Positions 33,992 to 42,938 of a stretch of 64,000 bases of DNA are shown piece by piece; position 1 is the stretch's first letter; each line of letters opens with the position of its first letter. Source of the stretch: JADKAV01 sp041393775 (lineage in GTDB: Bacteria > Actinomycetota > Actinomycetes > S36-B12 > UBA10799). A model generated the notes under the pieces. The model was not told the origin of the DNA. It was given only the letters and a program-made list of their open reading frames with translations, and did no database searches. The stretch lies in contig JAWKJM010000006.1 in NCBI GenBank assembly GCA_041393775.1, positions 193,896-257,895 on the forward strand. Direction: 5' to 3'. Position numbers and translations under genes: made by a program.

Positions 33992-34144
33992 ATGACCGCC
34001 GACTTGAATGTTCTGCGTCGCCGTCAGGAGTTGCTGTCGGCGCGCATCGCCAACACCCAGGATCCGTTCCTGCGCGAGAACCTGTCCGATGATTTGGCGA
34101 AGATCGTGGCCCAGATCGAGACCCTGCGGGATTCTGCCGCCTGA
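33992..34144 (+). CDS. Small helical protein (50 aa), unknown
   Basis: A frame of 50 residues with GGAGGTG 6 nt before the ATG. The sequence (MTADLNVLRRRQELLSARIA then ENLSDDLAKIVAQIETL) is amphipathic and probably forms a helical hairpin or coiled coil. A good promoter lies upstream and a hairpin plus TTTT follows 8 bp after the stop, so it appears to be its own transcription unit just before parC. No family recognised. Confidence 0.65.
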   Translation: MTADLNVLRRRQELLSARIANTQDPFLRENLSDDLAKIVAQIETLRDSAA

Positions 34145-34152
34145 GTTCCCCA

Positions 34153-34177
34153 CCGCGCCCGCCCCCTGCGCGGTTTT
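34153..34177 (+). terminator. Rho-independent terminator
   Basis: CCGCGC (34153-34158) pairs with GCGCGG (34168-34173) across a 9-nt loop and is followed by TTTT. It closes the 50-aa ORF unit ahead of parC. Confidence 0.65.
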
Positions 34178-34205
34178 GTCGTTCCCCTGAGTGAGAATGA
34201 AGCCC

Positions 34206-36623
34206 ATGGCCTCAGGAACGCTTATCCCCCCTGACGAGGGGCACGTCACCGACATCGACGTCTCCGTCGAGATGAAGTCCAGTTTCCTGACGTATGCCTA
34301 TTCGGTGATCTACAGTCGTGCCCTGCCGGACGCCCGCGACGGACTGAAGCCGGTGCAGCGGCGGATCCTGTACCAGATGGGCCAGATGGGCCTGTTCAGC
34401 GACCGCGGGCATGTCAAGAGCGCGCGCGTCGTCGGCGAGGTGATGGGCCGTCTGCACCCGCACGGCGAGTCCGCCATCTACGACGCGCTGGTGCGGATGG
34501 CTCAACCGTTCTCGATGCGTCTGCCGTTCATCGACGGCCACGGAAACTTCGGATCGCCGGACGATGGCCCCGCCGCTATGCGCTACACGGAGTGCCGACT
34601 CGCGGCCGCAGCCCGGCCCATGCTCGAGGGCATCGACGAGGACGTCGTCGACTTCGTCCCCAACTATGACGGACGGGAGGTCCAGCCGGAGGTCCTGCCG
34701 GCCGCAGTTCCGGCCCTGCTGGTCAACGGCACCACCGGGATCGCGGTCGGGATGGCCACCAGTATGGCCCCGCACAACCTGGGTGAAGTGGTCGCGGCCG
34801 CACGCCATCTCCTGAAACACCCGAAGGCGTCGCTGGAGACGCTCATGCGCTACGTGCCGGGCCCGGATCTCCCCACCGGCGGCCAGATCATCGGCCTTTC
34901 CGGCATCCGGGAGGCCTACGAGAGCGGCCGGGGCGCGTTCAAGATCCGGGCGAGCGCGCAGGTGGAATCCTTGACGCCGCGCAGGCGTGGGATCGTAGTC
35001 ACCGAATTGCCGTACAACGTCGGCGCCGAACGGATCATCGAGAAGGTCAAGGAACTTCACGACGCCAAGAAGATCACCGGCGTATCGGCCGTGACCGACC
35101 TCTCCGACGGCGAACAGGGCATCCGATTGGTCATCGAGGTGAAGAGCGGGTTCAACCCCGACGCAGTCCTCGCGGATCTCTACCGGCTGACCCCACTAGA
35201 GGACAACTTCACCATCAACGCCGTCTCTCTGGTGAACGGTTCGCCGAAGACGCTGGGCCTACGCGACCTGCTCCAGGTCTTCCTCGACCACCGCATAGTG
35301 GTGATCCGGCGCCGCAGCGCGTTCCGGCTCCAGAAGGCGCAGGACCGTCTCCACCTCGTGGATGGCCTCCTCATCGCGATCCTCGATATCGACGAGGTCA
35401 TCCAGGTGATCCGCGGCAGCGATGACACCGCCGCCGCCCGGGAACGGCTCATGGAGATCTTCGACCTGAGCCTTGTCCAGACCAACTACATCCTCGAGAT
35501 GCCCCTGCGCCGGCTCACGAAGTTCTCGCGGATCGAGCTCGAGTCCGAGCGCGACGACCTGCGCAGGACGATCACCGGTCTCGAGGAACTGCTGGCCAGC
35601 GACGAGGTGCTGCGCGACACCCTTGACACGGAGCTGGCTCAGGTGGCGGAGACCTACTCGACGCCGCGGCGCACCGTCCTGCTGGACTCGGCTGGACCGG
35701 TCATCGAGGCCACGGCCCTGGAGATCCCCGACGAGGAATGCCAGGTCCTGGTGTCCGTCACCGGTATGGCTGCTCGAACACCCACAGCGGACGTACCCGG
35801 CGCCGGAGCCAAGCGGGTGGCCCACGACGCCCTGCTCGCTGTGATCCCGGCAACCACCCGCGGCCGGGTGGCGGTGCTGACCTCCGACGGCCAAGTGGTG
35901 CCGCTGGAGGTGGTTGACCTGCCCACCCTGCCGCCCACGGCGGACTCACCCTCGCTGAAGGCCACGGTCGCCGTCAAGGACTTCCTGCACCTCCCTCCCG
36001 ACGTGACGATCGCCGGAGTGGCTGGCTTCGGTTCGACGGTCATGCTGGTGACCGCCTTCGGGAAGGCCAAGCGGTTCGAGATCGAGCCCGGGAGCAGGCA
36101 GGCCCTGAGCCTGGATGCCAAGGACGCGCTGGTCGCCGCGTTCGTCTATGAGGCCGACGATGACGTGGTGTTCATGAGTTCGGCCGGACAGTTGTTGCGC
36201 GCGGCCGCCGACAGCGTCCCGGTACAGGGTTCCGGGGCCCGCGGAGTGGCCGGGATGAAACTCAAGAACGACGCTCGCGTCATAGCCGCTGGCCCGGGCC
36301 GACAGGGATCGCTGGTGGTCACCGTGGCCGGCTCGGGCGCAACGGTCAGCAGCCTCAAGGTCACCGAATTGGAGGCCTTCCCGCGCACCGGAAGAGACGG
36401 GGTCGGCGTGCGCTGCCACAGACTGCTTTCCGCGGAAGGCGCACTCATCGGCGGCTGGGTCGGTCGTTCCCCGTTGGCCTGCTCACCGGGCGGCAAACCA
36501 CTGCCGCTGCCCGAGGTCGATGCCCGCCGGGACGCATCGGGCTCCGCGAGCCCGGCGGCCAAAGTCCTCATCGGGGCATCAGCCGGCACCCAATCAACTG
36601 CGGATGGCGTCCTTTTCACCTAG
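34206..36623 (+). CDS. parC: DNA topoisomerase IV subunit A (second GyrA-type protein)
   Basis: About 805 residues. The breakage-reunion domain shows SRALPDARDGLKPVQRRIL, GEVMGRLHPHGESAIYD and the catalytic tyrosine in AAMRYTECRL. The C-terminal half is the beta-pinwheel. No canonical GyrA box (QRRGGKG) is seen; the corresponding region reads GSGARGVAGMKL, supporting topoisomerase IV-like decatenation over gyrase. Three starts in frame (GTG 34191, ATG 34197, ATG 34206) are possible and none has a strong ribosome site; the last is used. The partner parE lies about 6 kb away on the other strand. Confidence 0.92.
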   Translation: MASGTLIPPDEGHVTDIDVSVEMKSSFLTYAYSVIYSRALPDARDGLKPVQRRILYQMGQMGLFSDRGHVKSARVVGEVMGRLHPHGESAIYDALVRMAQPFSMRLPFIDGHGNFGSPDDGPAAMRYTECRLAAAARPMLEGIDEDVVDFVPNYDGREVQPEVLPAAVPALLVNGTTGIAVGMATSMAPHNLGEVVAAARHLLKHPKASLETLMRYVPGPDLPTGGQIIGLSGIREAYESGRGAFKIRASAQVESLTPRRRGIVVTELPYNVGAERIIEKVKELHDAKKITGVSAVTDLSDGEQGIRLVIEVKSGFNPDAVLADLYRLTPLEDNFTINAVSLVNGSPKTLGLRDLLQVFLDHRIVVIRRRSAFRLQKAQDRLHLVDGLLIAILDIDEVIQVIRGSDDTAAARERLMEIFDLSLVQTNYILEMPLRRLTKFSRIELESERDDLRRTITGLEELLASDEVLRDTLDTELAQVAETYSTPRRTVLLDSAGPVIEATALEIPDEECQVLVSVTGMAARTPTADVPGAGAKRVAHDALLAVIPATTRGRVAVLTSDGQVVPLEVVDLPTLPPTADSPSLKATVAVKDFLHLPPDVTIAGVAGFGSTVMLVTAFGKAKRFEIEPGSRQALSLDAKDALVAAFVYEADDDVVFMSSAGQLLRAAADSVPVQGSGARGVAGMKLKNDARVIAAGPGRQGSLVVTVAGSGATVSSLKVTELEAFPRTGRDGVGVRCHRLLSAEGALIGGWVGRSPLACSPGGKPLPLPEVDARRDASGSASPAAKVLIGASAGTQSTADGVLFT

Positions 36624-36644
36624 GGCGCGGGGTCGTCCGCTCCG

Positions 36645-37067
36645 ACCAATCCGAAACCGTTCGTGTACTCGGTAGCGGCAGGAGTTGGCCGCGAGGTTAG
36701 AGAATGGTCGCGAGGTTAGAGATTGTGCACGAGGTTAGAGAACGCACGTGTGGCTTCTCTAACCTCGTGCACGTTCTCTAACCCGAGCGATTTCCGCCCG
36801 GCATTTCCCGTCTGAACGCCGCGGCCGGCCACGGCCATGGACCACTAACGCGAGCGATTTCCGCCCGGCATTTCCCGTCTGAACGCCGCGGCCACCCATG
36901 GCCGGGGACGCCTATCGCCGGCACCACTCACGGACGTCGGCCTTCGGTTAGACCTTCGGGTTCCGGTTAGACCTCTTGGCCATCTGTGGGCCCAACGAGA
37001 ACGCCCGAGCCGAACGAGAACCCGTGGGCCGAACGAGAACCCGTGGGCCGAACGAGAACCGGCGAGC
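36645..37067. repeat. Family B composite repeat, copy B3
   Basis: The leader GTACTCGGTAGCGGCAGGAG (36665-36684) is followed by three GAGGTTAGAGA units and a hairpin (arms 36715-36742 and 36755-36782, 12-nt loop, one or two mismatches). Next come 67-bp units starting at 36780 and 36847, the second incomplete, then GGTTAGACCTTCGGG-type units (36954-36974) and four 19-bp tandem units around CGAACGAGAAC (36992-37067). The gap from parC to the convergent deacetylase (549 bp) contains no gene. Confidence 0.9.
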
Positions 37068-37172
37068 CAAACGGGGGCCCTAGGCACCTGACCTGACCGA
37101 TACACCGATCTCTCGCTGTCGCCCACTGTGCAGCGCTGCAATCGCACACAGTCACAAATCCGCCTGCCGAAA

Positions 37173-37901
37173 TCACGAGGTCTCACAGGCAGGGATCACT
37201 GCAAAGCGATAGCCCATCTTGGACCATCTGGGCAGCACCGCCCGAACTGCTGCCACGGTCTGCGGGTGCGTGTCGTGCATCAGAATGACCGCCCCGGGCT
37301 TGGTGGCTGCATGCAGTCTCTGGATGGTCCAGGAGAGGCTGTGCGGCGCCCAGTCCTCGATGTGTGCGGTCCACAAGACGGGCTGCAGGCCCGCGGCAAG
37401 GGATGCCCGCGCGACGCGCTCGTTGATCAGTCCGTAGGGCGGCCGCATACAGGGACTGGCCGCCGGGCCGATGACCCTACTTGTACGTCCCAACTCGCTC
37501 TTCACTCGTCTGGTCGGCACCGACGTCAGCCGTGGATGACTCCAGGTGTGGTTACCGACCGCGTGACCTTGCTTCCGCATCTTCCCCAGCAACTTGCGTT
37601 GGGATTGGGAACTGTTGCCCGTGACGAAGAACGTCGCATGCGCGTGGTACTTCTTCAGCGACTTGAGCAAGCCGCGGGTCAGGCCTGAGGGGCCGTCATC
37701 GAATGTCAGGAACAGGACCTTCTCCTGAGGGCGCTTGCCCACGGCTGCCCGGTACCACCCGGGTGGGTTTGGCAGCCCCTTCTTCATCTGGACCGGGCCG
37801 CTGCCCTTGTTCCACTGGACCGGATCATGCAACTGGGTCGTTGCGCTGAGGAGGCCGCTCGCGGTCGCCGCGGCCACGATGACCGTAGTTACGACATCCA
37901 C
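37173..37901 (-). CDS. Polysaccharide deacetylase (NodB domain), exported
   Basis: About 242 residues. The N-terminus is a signal or anchor segment (VTTVIVAAATASGLLSA). The NodB domain has all five motifs: TFDDGPS (catalytic Asp and metal Asp), GNHTWSHP (metal histidines), RPPYG, a W-rich segment (TAHIEDWAPHS) and VILMHDTH. Predicted to remove N-acetyl groups from peptidoglycan or another cell-surface glycan. The GTG at 37901 is chosen because it starts the hydrophobic segment; no clear ribosome site is visible. Confidence 0.88.
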   Translation of the reverse strand: MDVVTTVIVAAATASGLLSATTQLHDPVQWNKGSGPVQMKKGLPNPPGWYRAAVGKRPQEKVLFLTFDDGPSGLTRGLLKSLKKYHAHATFFVTGNSSQSQRKLLGKMRKQGHAVGNHTWSHPRLTSVPTRRVKSELGRTSRVIGPAASPCMRPPYGLINERVARASLAAGLQPVLWTAHIEDWAPHSLSWTIQRLHAATKPGAVILMHDTHPQTVAAVRAVLPRWSKMGYRFAVIPACETS

Positions 37902-38224
37902 CTGACCAGCGTCGCACAAGGGCTTGGGCTCCCGAGCGCCGGTGGCGATCGCGCATTGGTGCCTGAAACTGAACCACAGACGTCTGCGTGCACCCCGGTG
38001 CCCGGACCAATCCGAGTTCCGCCGTCTCGTGGACTTCGAAGGTGGGTTCACGTCGCCAATGGCAGGTATGGTGCCGCGTTCACCGACCAGTTGCCTGACC
38101 GGATCGGCAGTAAGCGGTGGATCTCGCCAAGCGAAACTGGGCCGACCTGGTTGACGCTGCCCCAAGCACTTCCACAACACCTGCACCACCGACGGGGTGC
38201 CTCAATGGCCGGTAGCCTGAGGAC
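37902..38224. other. 323-bp divergent intergenic region
   Basis: Lies between the deacetylase and redoxin starts. It must carry both promoters; GAGG 4 nt before ATG 38225 is the only signal I can point to. No RNA gene, repeat or credible small ORF seen. Confidence 0.5.
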
Positions 38225-38773
38225 ATGGCCCTGGAATCCACAATGGTGGCACTTGGTACTCGCATGCCTGACGCGGATCTGCCCGATCTCAATGGCAACC
38301 CGGTCGGCCTGCACGCATACGCGTCCGGGCTTCCGCTTCTGGTCGTCTTCTCGTGCAACCACTGCCCGTACGTGCGTCATCTCGAGGCATTGCTCGGTGA
38401 AGTGGTCAATGCCGTAGATGGCCTCCGCACCGTTGCCATCAACTCAAACGATGTCGAGAACTACCCCGATGACGCACCCGCTGGTATGCGTGAACAGATC
38501 TCCCGCGCCGGCTGGACGTTCCCATACTTGATCGACGAGAGCCAGGACGTCGCCAGAGCCTTCCGGGCCGCCTGCACACCGGACTTCTTCCTCTTCGGGG
38601 CCGACGGGAGGCTGGCCTACCGGGGGGCGTTCGACTACTCGACTCCTAAGAACGGCCAGCCCCTGACCGGCGAACTGCTGCGCGAAGCCATCGAGTTGGT
38701 GCTCGCGGGCGATCCCGTGCCCGAGCCGCACCGCCCGTCCATGGGGTGCGGGATCAAGTGGAAGCAGTCATGA
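38225..38773 (+). CDS. Thioredoxin-fold peroxiredoxin-like protein (AhpC/TSA type)
   Basis: 182 residues. The active-site segment VFSCNHCPYVRHLE holds a CxxC pair near residues 44-47, and the cis-proline loop reads CTPDFFLFG near residue 118. This is the CNHCPYV subfamily of thioredoxin-like proteins, probably a thiol reductase or peroxidase. Its stop overlaps the ATG of the downstream flavin reductase (ATGA), suggesting electron transfer between the two or shared redox function. Confidence 0.85.
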   Translation: MALESTMVALGTRMPDADLPDLNGNPVGLHAYASGLPLLVVFSCNHCPYVRHLEALLGEVVNAVDGLRTVAINSNDVENYPDDAPAGMREQISRAGWTFPYLIDESQDVARAFRAACTPDFFLFGADGRLAYRGAFDYSTPKNGQPLTGELLREAIELVLAGDPVPEPHRPSMGCGIKWKQS

Positions 38774-39750
38774 GTCACAGCACCGACATGCTCATCGTCG
38801 GCGCGGGTCCGGTGGGACTCTATGCTGCCTACTACGCCGGTTTCCGCGGGTTCAGCACAGTCGTCTGCGACACCCTGCCCGAGATCGGCGGTCAGATTTC
38901 GGCGATGTACCCGGAGAAGATGATCTTCGACGTGGCGGGGTTCCCCGCAGTCCGCGGCCGGGACCTGGTAGACGGTCTGGCAGCCCAGGCCGGAGAATAC
39001 GCACCGACCTACCTCTTGGGTGATCAAGCGGTGGATCTGCAGGAGCATGACGACGGCATCACCGTCACCACGGCAACTGGTATCCGGGTCCACGCCAAGG
39101 TCCTGCTCGTCACCGCCGGCATCGGCGCCTTCCGGCCTCGTCCGTTACCAGCCGCGGAGGGATTCACCGGTGACGGAATCGTCTTTTTCGTGCCGCGTCT
39201 GGATGCCCACGCCGACCAAGACGTCGTCATCGTCGGCGGCGGTGACTCCGCATTCGACTGGGCGTTGTCCCTGCACCCGATCGCCCGCAGCGTGACGGTG
39301 GTGCACCGCCGCGACGCCTTCCGAGCCCATGCCGGCACAGTCGACCGGGTGCGCGACCTCGGCGTACGGCTGGTGACCTCGAGCGAGGTGTCTGCCATCG
39401 AAGGTGACGGAACGGTGACGGGGGTTCGCGTTACGCACAAGCAAACGGGACAGGAATCACGCTTGCCGGCCGATACCGTCGTCGCGGCATTGGGGTTCAT
39501 CGCCGCCATCGGGCCGTTGGCGCAGTGGGGACTCGAAGTCGAGAAGCGGCACATCGTCGTGGACACAACGATGGCCACGAACCGGCCCCGGATCTATGCC
39601 GCGGGCGACATCGCGACATACCCCGGCAAGGTGCCCTTGATCTCGGTCGGCTTCGGCGAGGCGGCGCTGGCGGTGAACAACGCGGCGCCCATAATCGACC
39701 CCACACACGGTGTCTTCCCCGGTCACTCGTCCGGGGAATCTCTGGCCTAG
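38770..39750 (+). CDS. Ferredoxin/flavodoxin-NADP+ reductase, thioredoxin-reductase-like
   Basis: 326 residues. FAD-binding GAGPVGLYAAYYAGFRG at the N-terminus, IGGQISAMYPEK, an NADPH-binding VIVGGGDSAFDWAL near residue 155, and the second FAD motif IYAAGDIATYPGK near residue 275. No CxxC in the NADPH domain, which separates type-2 ferredoxin-NADP+ reductase from thioredoxin reductase. It supplies reduced ferredoxin or flavodoxin. Translationally coupled to the upstream redoxin. Confidence 0.9.
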   Translation: MSHSTDMLIVGAGPVGLYAAYYAGFRGFSTVVCDTLPEIGGQISAMYPEKMIFDVAGFPAVRGRDLVDGLAAQAGEYAPTYLLGDQAVDLQEHDDGITVTTATGIRVHAKVLLVTAGIGAFRPRPLPAAEGFTGDGIVFFVPRLDAHADQDVVIVGGGDSAFDWALSLHPIARSVTVVHRRDAFRAHAGTVDRVRDLGVRLVTSSEVSAIEGDGTVTGVRVTHKQTGQESRLPADTVVAALGFIAAIGPLAQWGLEVEKRHIVVDTTMATNRPRIYAAGDIATYPGKVPLISVGFGEAALAVNNAAPIIDPTHGVFPGHSSGESLA

Positions 39751-39767
39751 GTACGCTCAGGACCAAT

Positions 39768-40271
39768 ATGGATAACTCAGTCTTCGACGACGTGGTTGCT
39801 GGCAACGAGCGGTTCGCGGAGTCCTATCACGAACCGGGCATGTCGGGTCGCGCGGCCAAACACTTGGCCCTGATCACGTGCATGGATTCCCGGATCGACC
39901 CGTTGAGCGTGCTGGGCATGAAGTCCGGTGACATGAAGATCCTTCGCAACGCCGGAGCCCGAGTCACCGACGACGTGCTGCGCACGCTGGTCCTGGCCGC
40001 ATACCTGCTGGATGTCAACCGGATCATCGTCATGCCCCACACTGACTGTCGCATGGCCAAGAGCACCGAAGCGGAGGTGCATCAGAGCATTCTGGACAGC
40101 ACCGGGGTCGACACGCGCTCGCTGGAGTTCCGGACCATCGATGACCCTCTCGAGACGCTCAAGTCCGACGTCCAGCGGATCCGCTCGTACCCGTACATGC
40201 CCGGCAACGTGGTGGTCGCCGGCGGCATGTACGACGTGCACACCGGCAAACTGACCATCTACGACTCCTAG
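39768..40271 (+). CDS. Beta-class carbonic anhydrase
   Basis: 167 residues. Zinc ligands are visible in CMDSRIDP (Cys with the Asp-Arg dyad, near residue 38) and HTDCRMAK (His and Cys near residues 91-94). Interconverts CO2 and bicarbonate in the cytoplasm. Lies 17 bp after the ferredoxin reductase gene and may be in its operon. Together with the gamma-type protein at 23911 this makes two carbonic-anhydrase families in the window. Confidence 0.92.
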   Translation: MDNSVFDDVVAGNERFAESYHEPGMSGRAAKHLALITCMDSRIDPLSVLGMKSGDMKILRNAGARVTDDVLRTLVLAAYLLDVNRIIVMPHTDCRMAKSTEAEVHQSILDSTGVDTRSLEFRTIDDPLETLKSDVQRIRSYPYMPGNVVVAGGMYDVHTGKLTIYDS

Positions 40272-40283
40272 CCGGTCACGTTC

Positions 40284-42347
40284 TCAGACGTCGAGGAGGG
40301 TCCGGTCGAGTCCCTCGGACGACTCCACGATGAACCCCCGCCGGGGCGCGACTTCGCTACCCATCAGCAGGCCGAACACGTCGTTGGAGGCGGAGGCGTC
40401 CGAGACGGTGACCCTGCGCAGTTGGCGCTTGGCCGGATCCATCGTGGTCTCGCGCAACTGGCTGGCATCCATCTCGCCGAGCCCCTTGTAGCGCTGGACG
40501 GGGTCCTTGACCCGCAGCCCCTTCTTCTCCAGGTCCGCGACGAGTTTGTTCATCTCCTCGTCGGAGTAGGTGTACCGGATCTCGTTCTTCGCGCCCGGAC
40601 GAACGATCTCGAGCCGGTGCAGCGGAGGAACCGCCGCAAACACCCGACCAGCGTCCAGCAACGGTGTCATGTACCGGTGGATCAGGGTCAATAGCAGGAT
40701 CCGGATATGGGCGCCGTCCACATCGGCGTCGGTCATCAGGATGATCTTCCCGTAGCGGACCTGGTTGAGGTCGAAACTGCGTCCGGTGCCACCGCCGATG
40801 ACCTGCAGGATCGACGAGCACTCGGCGTTCTTGAGCATGTCGGCCATCGAGGCCTTCTGCACGTTAAGGATCTTGCCCCGGATCGGCAGCAACGCCTGGA
40901 ACTCCGAATTGCGCGCGGACTTCGCCGTGCCCAGAGCGCTGTCGCCCTCTACGATGAACAACTCGGTGTCGTCGGTGGTGTTACTGCGGCAGTCCGCGAG
41001 TTTGGCCGGCAACGCCGAGGACTCCAAAGCGTTCTTACGGCGCTGCACATCGCGGGTCTGCCGGGCCGCCAACCTCGCCCGCGCCGCACTGGCCACCTTC
41101 TCCAGCGCCGCCTTCGCATTGGCCTTCTCCCCCCGCGGCGGCTTGGTGAACCATGCAGTGAGGGTCTTGGCGACCACCCGGGACACGATCCCGGCCACCT
41201 GCGGCGTGCCGAGCACCTCCTTGGTCTGGCCCTCGAACTGCGGCTCGGCCAGACGCACCGTGACCACCGCCGTGAGTCCCTCGGTGATGTCGTCCTTGGT
41301 CACCGAGTCCTCACTGGCACGCAGGATCCGGGCGGCACGCAACTGCTCGTTCACGGTCTTCGTCAGCGCCCGCTCGAAACCGGCCACATGCGTTCCCCCC
41401 TTCGGCGTGGCGATCACGTTGACGAACGAACGGGTCACAGCGTCATAACCGTTGTCCCAGCGCATCGCGACCGACACGGTGCACGTACGCTCTACGTCCT
41501 GCGTGCTCAGATGCCCCTTGCCGTCCAGCACCGGCACATGTTCGGTGAAGTGCCCCTCTCCCTCCAGCCGGATGATCCCCGTCACCGGCTCGTCATCGGA
41601 CAGGAAGTCCACGTACTCCGCGATCCCGCCCTTGAAGCGGAACGTCTCCTCGAGATGGTCGTGCTCGTGGCGCACGTCGCGAACCAGCAGCGACAGATCC
41701 GGCACCAGGAACGCGGTCTGCCGGGCCCGATCCCACAAGGCATTGCGGTCGAAGGTGGTGTCGTGTGTGAAGACCTGCGGGTCCGGCCAGAACCGGATCC
41801 TCGTGCCACTGCGCGTCTTGGGCACCGAGCCGCGCTGGTGCAGACCGGCTTTGCGGGTGAAATCGGCATCCGGGCCCTCACCGTCGAACACGCCCGGCAC
41901 CCCGCGCCGGAACGACATGCCGTACGTCCTCCCACCGCGATCCACCTCGATGTCCAGCCGTGACGACAAGGCATTGACCACCGACGCGCCGACCCCGTGC
42001 AACCCGCCCGCGGCACCGTAGGAACCCCCACCGAACTTGCCGCCGGCGTGCAGTTTCGTCATCACCAGTTCGACGCCGGTCAGCCTGGACTTCTTCTGCG
42101 TGTCCACTGGGATCCCGCGGCCGTTGTCGGTCACCTCCACGCTGCCGTCTGGCGACAACGTCACCCTTACTGCGTTGCAGAACCCGGCCAGTGCCTCATC
42201 CACCGCGTTGTCGATGATCTCCCACACACAATGCATCAACCCACGCGAGTCCGTGGACCCGATATACATCCCAGGACGCTTGCGGACCGCATCCAGGCCT
42301 TCCAGCACAGTGAGCGCGTCAGCGGAGTAGGCGGTTTTCGTGGGCAC
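40284..42347 (-). CDS. parE: DNA topoisomerase IV subunit B (second GyrB-type protein)
   Basis: 687 residues. GHKL ATPase motifs: EIIDNAVDEALAG, DNGRGIPVD, LHAGGKFGGGSY and GGLHGVGASVVNALS. The TOPRIM domain has VEGDSALG and DADVDGAHIR; LRGKILN appears as IRGKILNVQKA. The C-terminal QRYKGLGEM is conserved. With parC it should form a type II topoisomerase that decatenates chromosomes. A GTG start at 42347 is chosen because KTAYSADALTVLEGLDAVRKR is the usual N-terminus. Divergent from the DUF7455 gene. Confidence 0.93.
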   Translation of the reverse strand: MPTKTAYSADALTVLEGLDAVRKRPGMYIGSTDSRGLMHCVWEIIDNAVDEALAGFCNAVRVTLSPDGSVEVTDNGRGIPVDTQKKSRLTGVELVMTKLHAGGKFGGGSYGAAGGLHGVGASVVNALSSRLDIEVDRGGRTYGMSFRRGVPGVFDGEGPDADFTRKAGLHQRGSVPKTRSGTRIRFWPDPQVFTHDTTFDRNALWDRARQTAFLVPDLSLLVRDVRHEHDHLEETFRFKGGIAEYVDFLSDDEPVTGIIRLEGEGHFTEHVPVLDGKGHLSTQDVERTCTVSVAMRWDNGYDAVTRSFVNVIATPKGGTHVAGFERALTKTVNEQLRAARILRASEDSVTKDDITEGLTAVVTVRLAEPQFEGQTKEVLGTPQVAGIVSRVVAKTLTAWFTKPPRGEKANAKAALEKVASAARARLAARQTRDVQRRKNALESSALPAKLADCRSNTTDDTELFIVEGDSALGTAKSARNSEFQALLPIRGKILNVQKASMADMLKNAECSSILQVIGGGTGRSFDLNQVRYGKIILMTDADVDGAHIRILLLTLIHRYMTPLLDAGRVFAAVPPLHRLEIVRPGAKNEIRYTYSDEEMNKLVADLEKKGLRVKDPVQRYKGLGEMDASQLRETTMDPAKRQLRRVTVSDASASNDVFGLLMGSEVAPRRGFIVESSEGLDRTLLDV

Positions 42348-42521
42348 CCATCCACAGTAGAGCCAGGTACTGACAACTCGGTGTAACCACCCTTGTGTGG
42401 GGAGTATTCGCTGGCGGCGAAACACCCGCATCTCTACATGCGGGAATCCCGTGGCCCTGCGACAGTGTTGAGTACGGTGTAGGCCAACGACCTAGAATGT
42501 GTGAAGGAGGAGGTGGTTCCA

Positions 42522-42740
42522 GTGGTATCAACTCTGTCCCCGAGCCCCCTGACGGCCAGTGATCGCTGCGACCGTTGCGGCGCACAGGCGTACGTACGCG
42601 TGACCCTGACCAAGGGCGGCGAACTTCTCTTCTGCGCACACCACGCCCGCAAGCACATGCCCGCCCTCGAGCCCCTGGTGGCGCACATCCAGGACGAGAC
42701 GCACACCCTCGACGCGGACAAGTTCGACGACATCAACTAG
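42522..42740 (+). CDS. DUF7455 small zinc-finger-like protein
   Basis: 72 residues from a GTG with AAGGAGGAGG upstream. The core SPLTASDRCDRCGAQAYVRV followed by GGELLFCAHHARKH gives a Cys4/Cys2His2-type metal site. Very conserved in actinomycetes and usually near sigA or parE, as here. Function unknown. A TAGAAT box at 42493 may be its -10 element. Confidence 0.88.
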   Translation: MVSTLSPSPLTASDRCDRCGAQAYVRVTLTKGGELLFCAHHARKHMPALEPLVAHIQDETHTLDADKFDDIN

Positions 42741-42777
42741 AGACCTCTGCACCGACGGCGGACCCTGCCGCCGTCAT

Positions 42778-42890
42778 TGTGACGAAGGTGCGCGCCAACC
42801 CGGTGGATTGTGACGAAGGTGCGCGGTTGCGAGCCTTGCGACCGCCCAACCACGTGACAATGCCGGGTGTGCCCCCGCACCTTCGTCACA
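42778..42890. repeat. Family A intergenic palindromic repeat, copy A3
   Basis: Two near-identical direct motifs TTGTGACGAAGGTGCGCG at 42778 and 42808; a degenerate inverted motif near 42845 (CCACGTGACAATG); and a perfect inverted motif at 42875 (CCGCACCTTCGTCACA). The first and last can pair over 15 bp without mismatch. The centre GCGGTTGCGA...TTGCGACCGC is a further inner stem. It lies between convergent DUF7455 and crotonase genes. Confidence 0.9.
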
Positions 42891-42938
42891 GAACGCCTAT
42901 CGTGACGTCGACCGACGGCCACAAGCAGCGGCCAAGGA

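Noticed and set aside
33800..34255. Extension of the GNAT-acyl-CoA ligase upstream of 33799
   Set aside because: It would cover the promoter and the 50-aa ORF on the other strand; the GNAT domain starts normally after ATG 33799.
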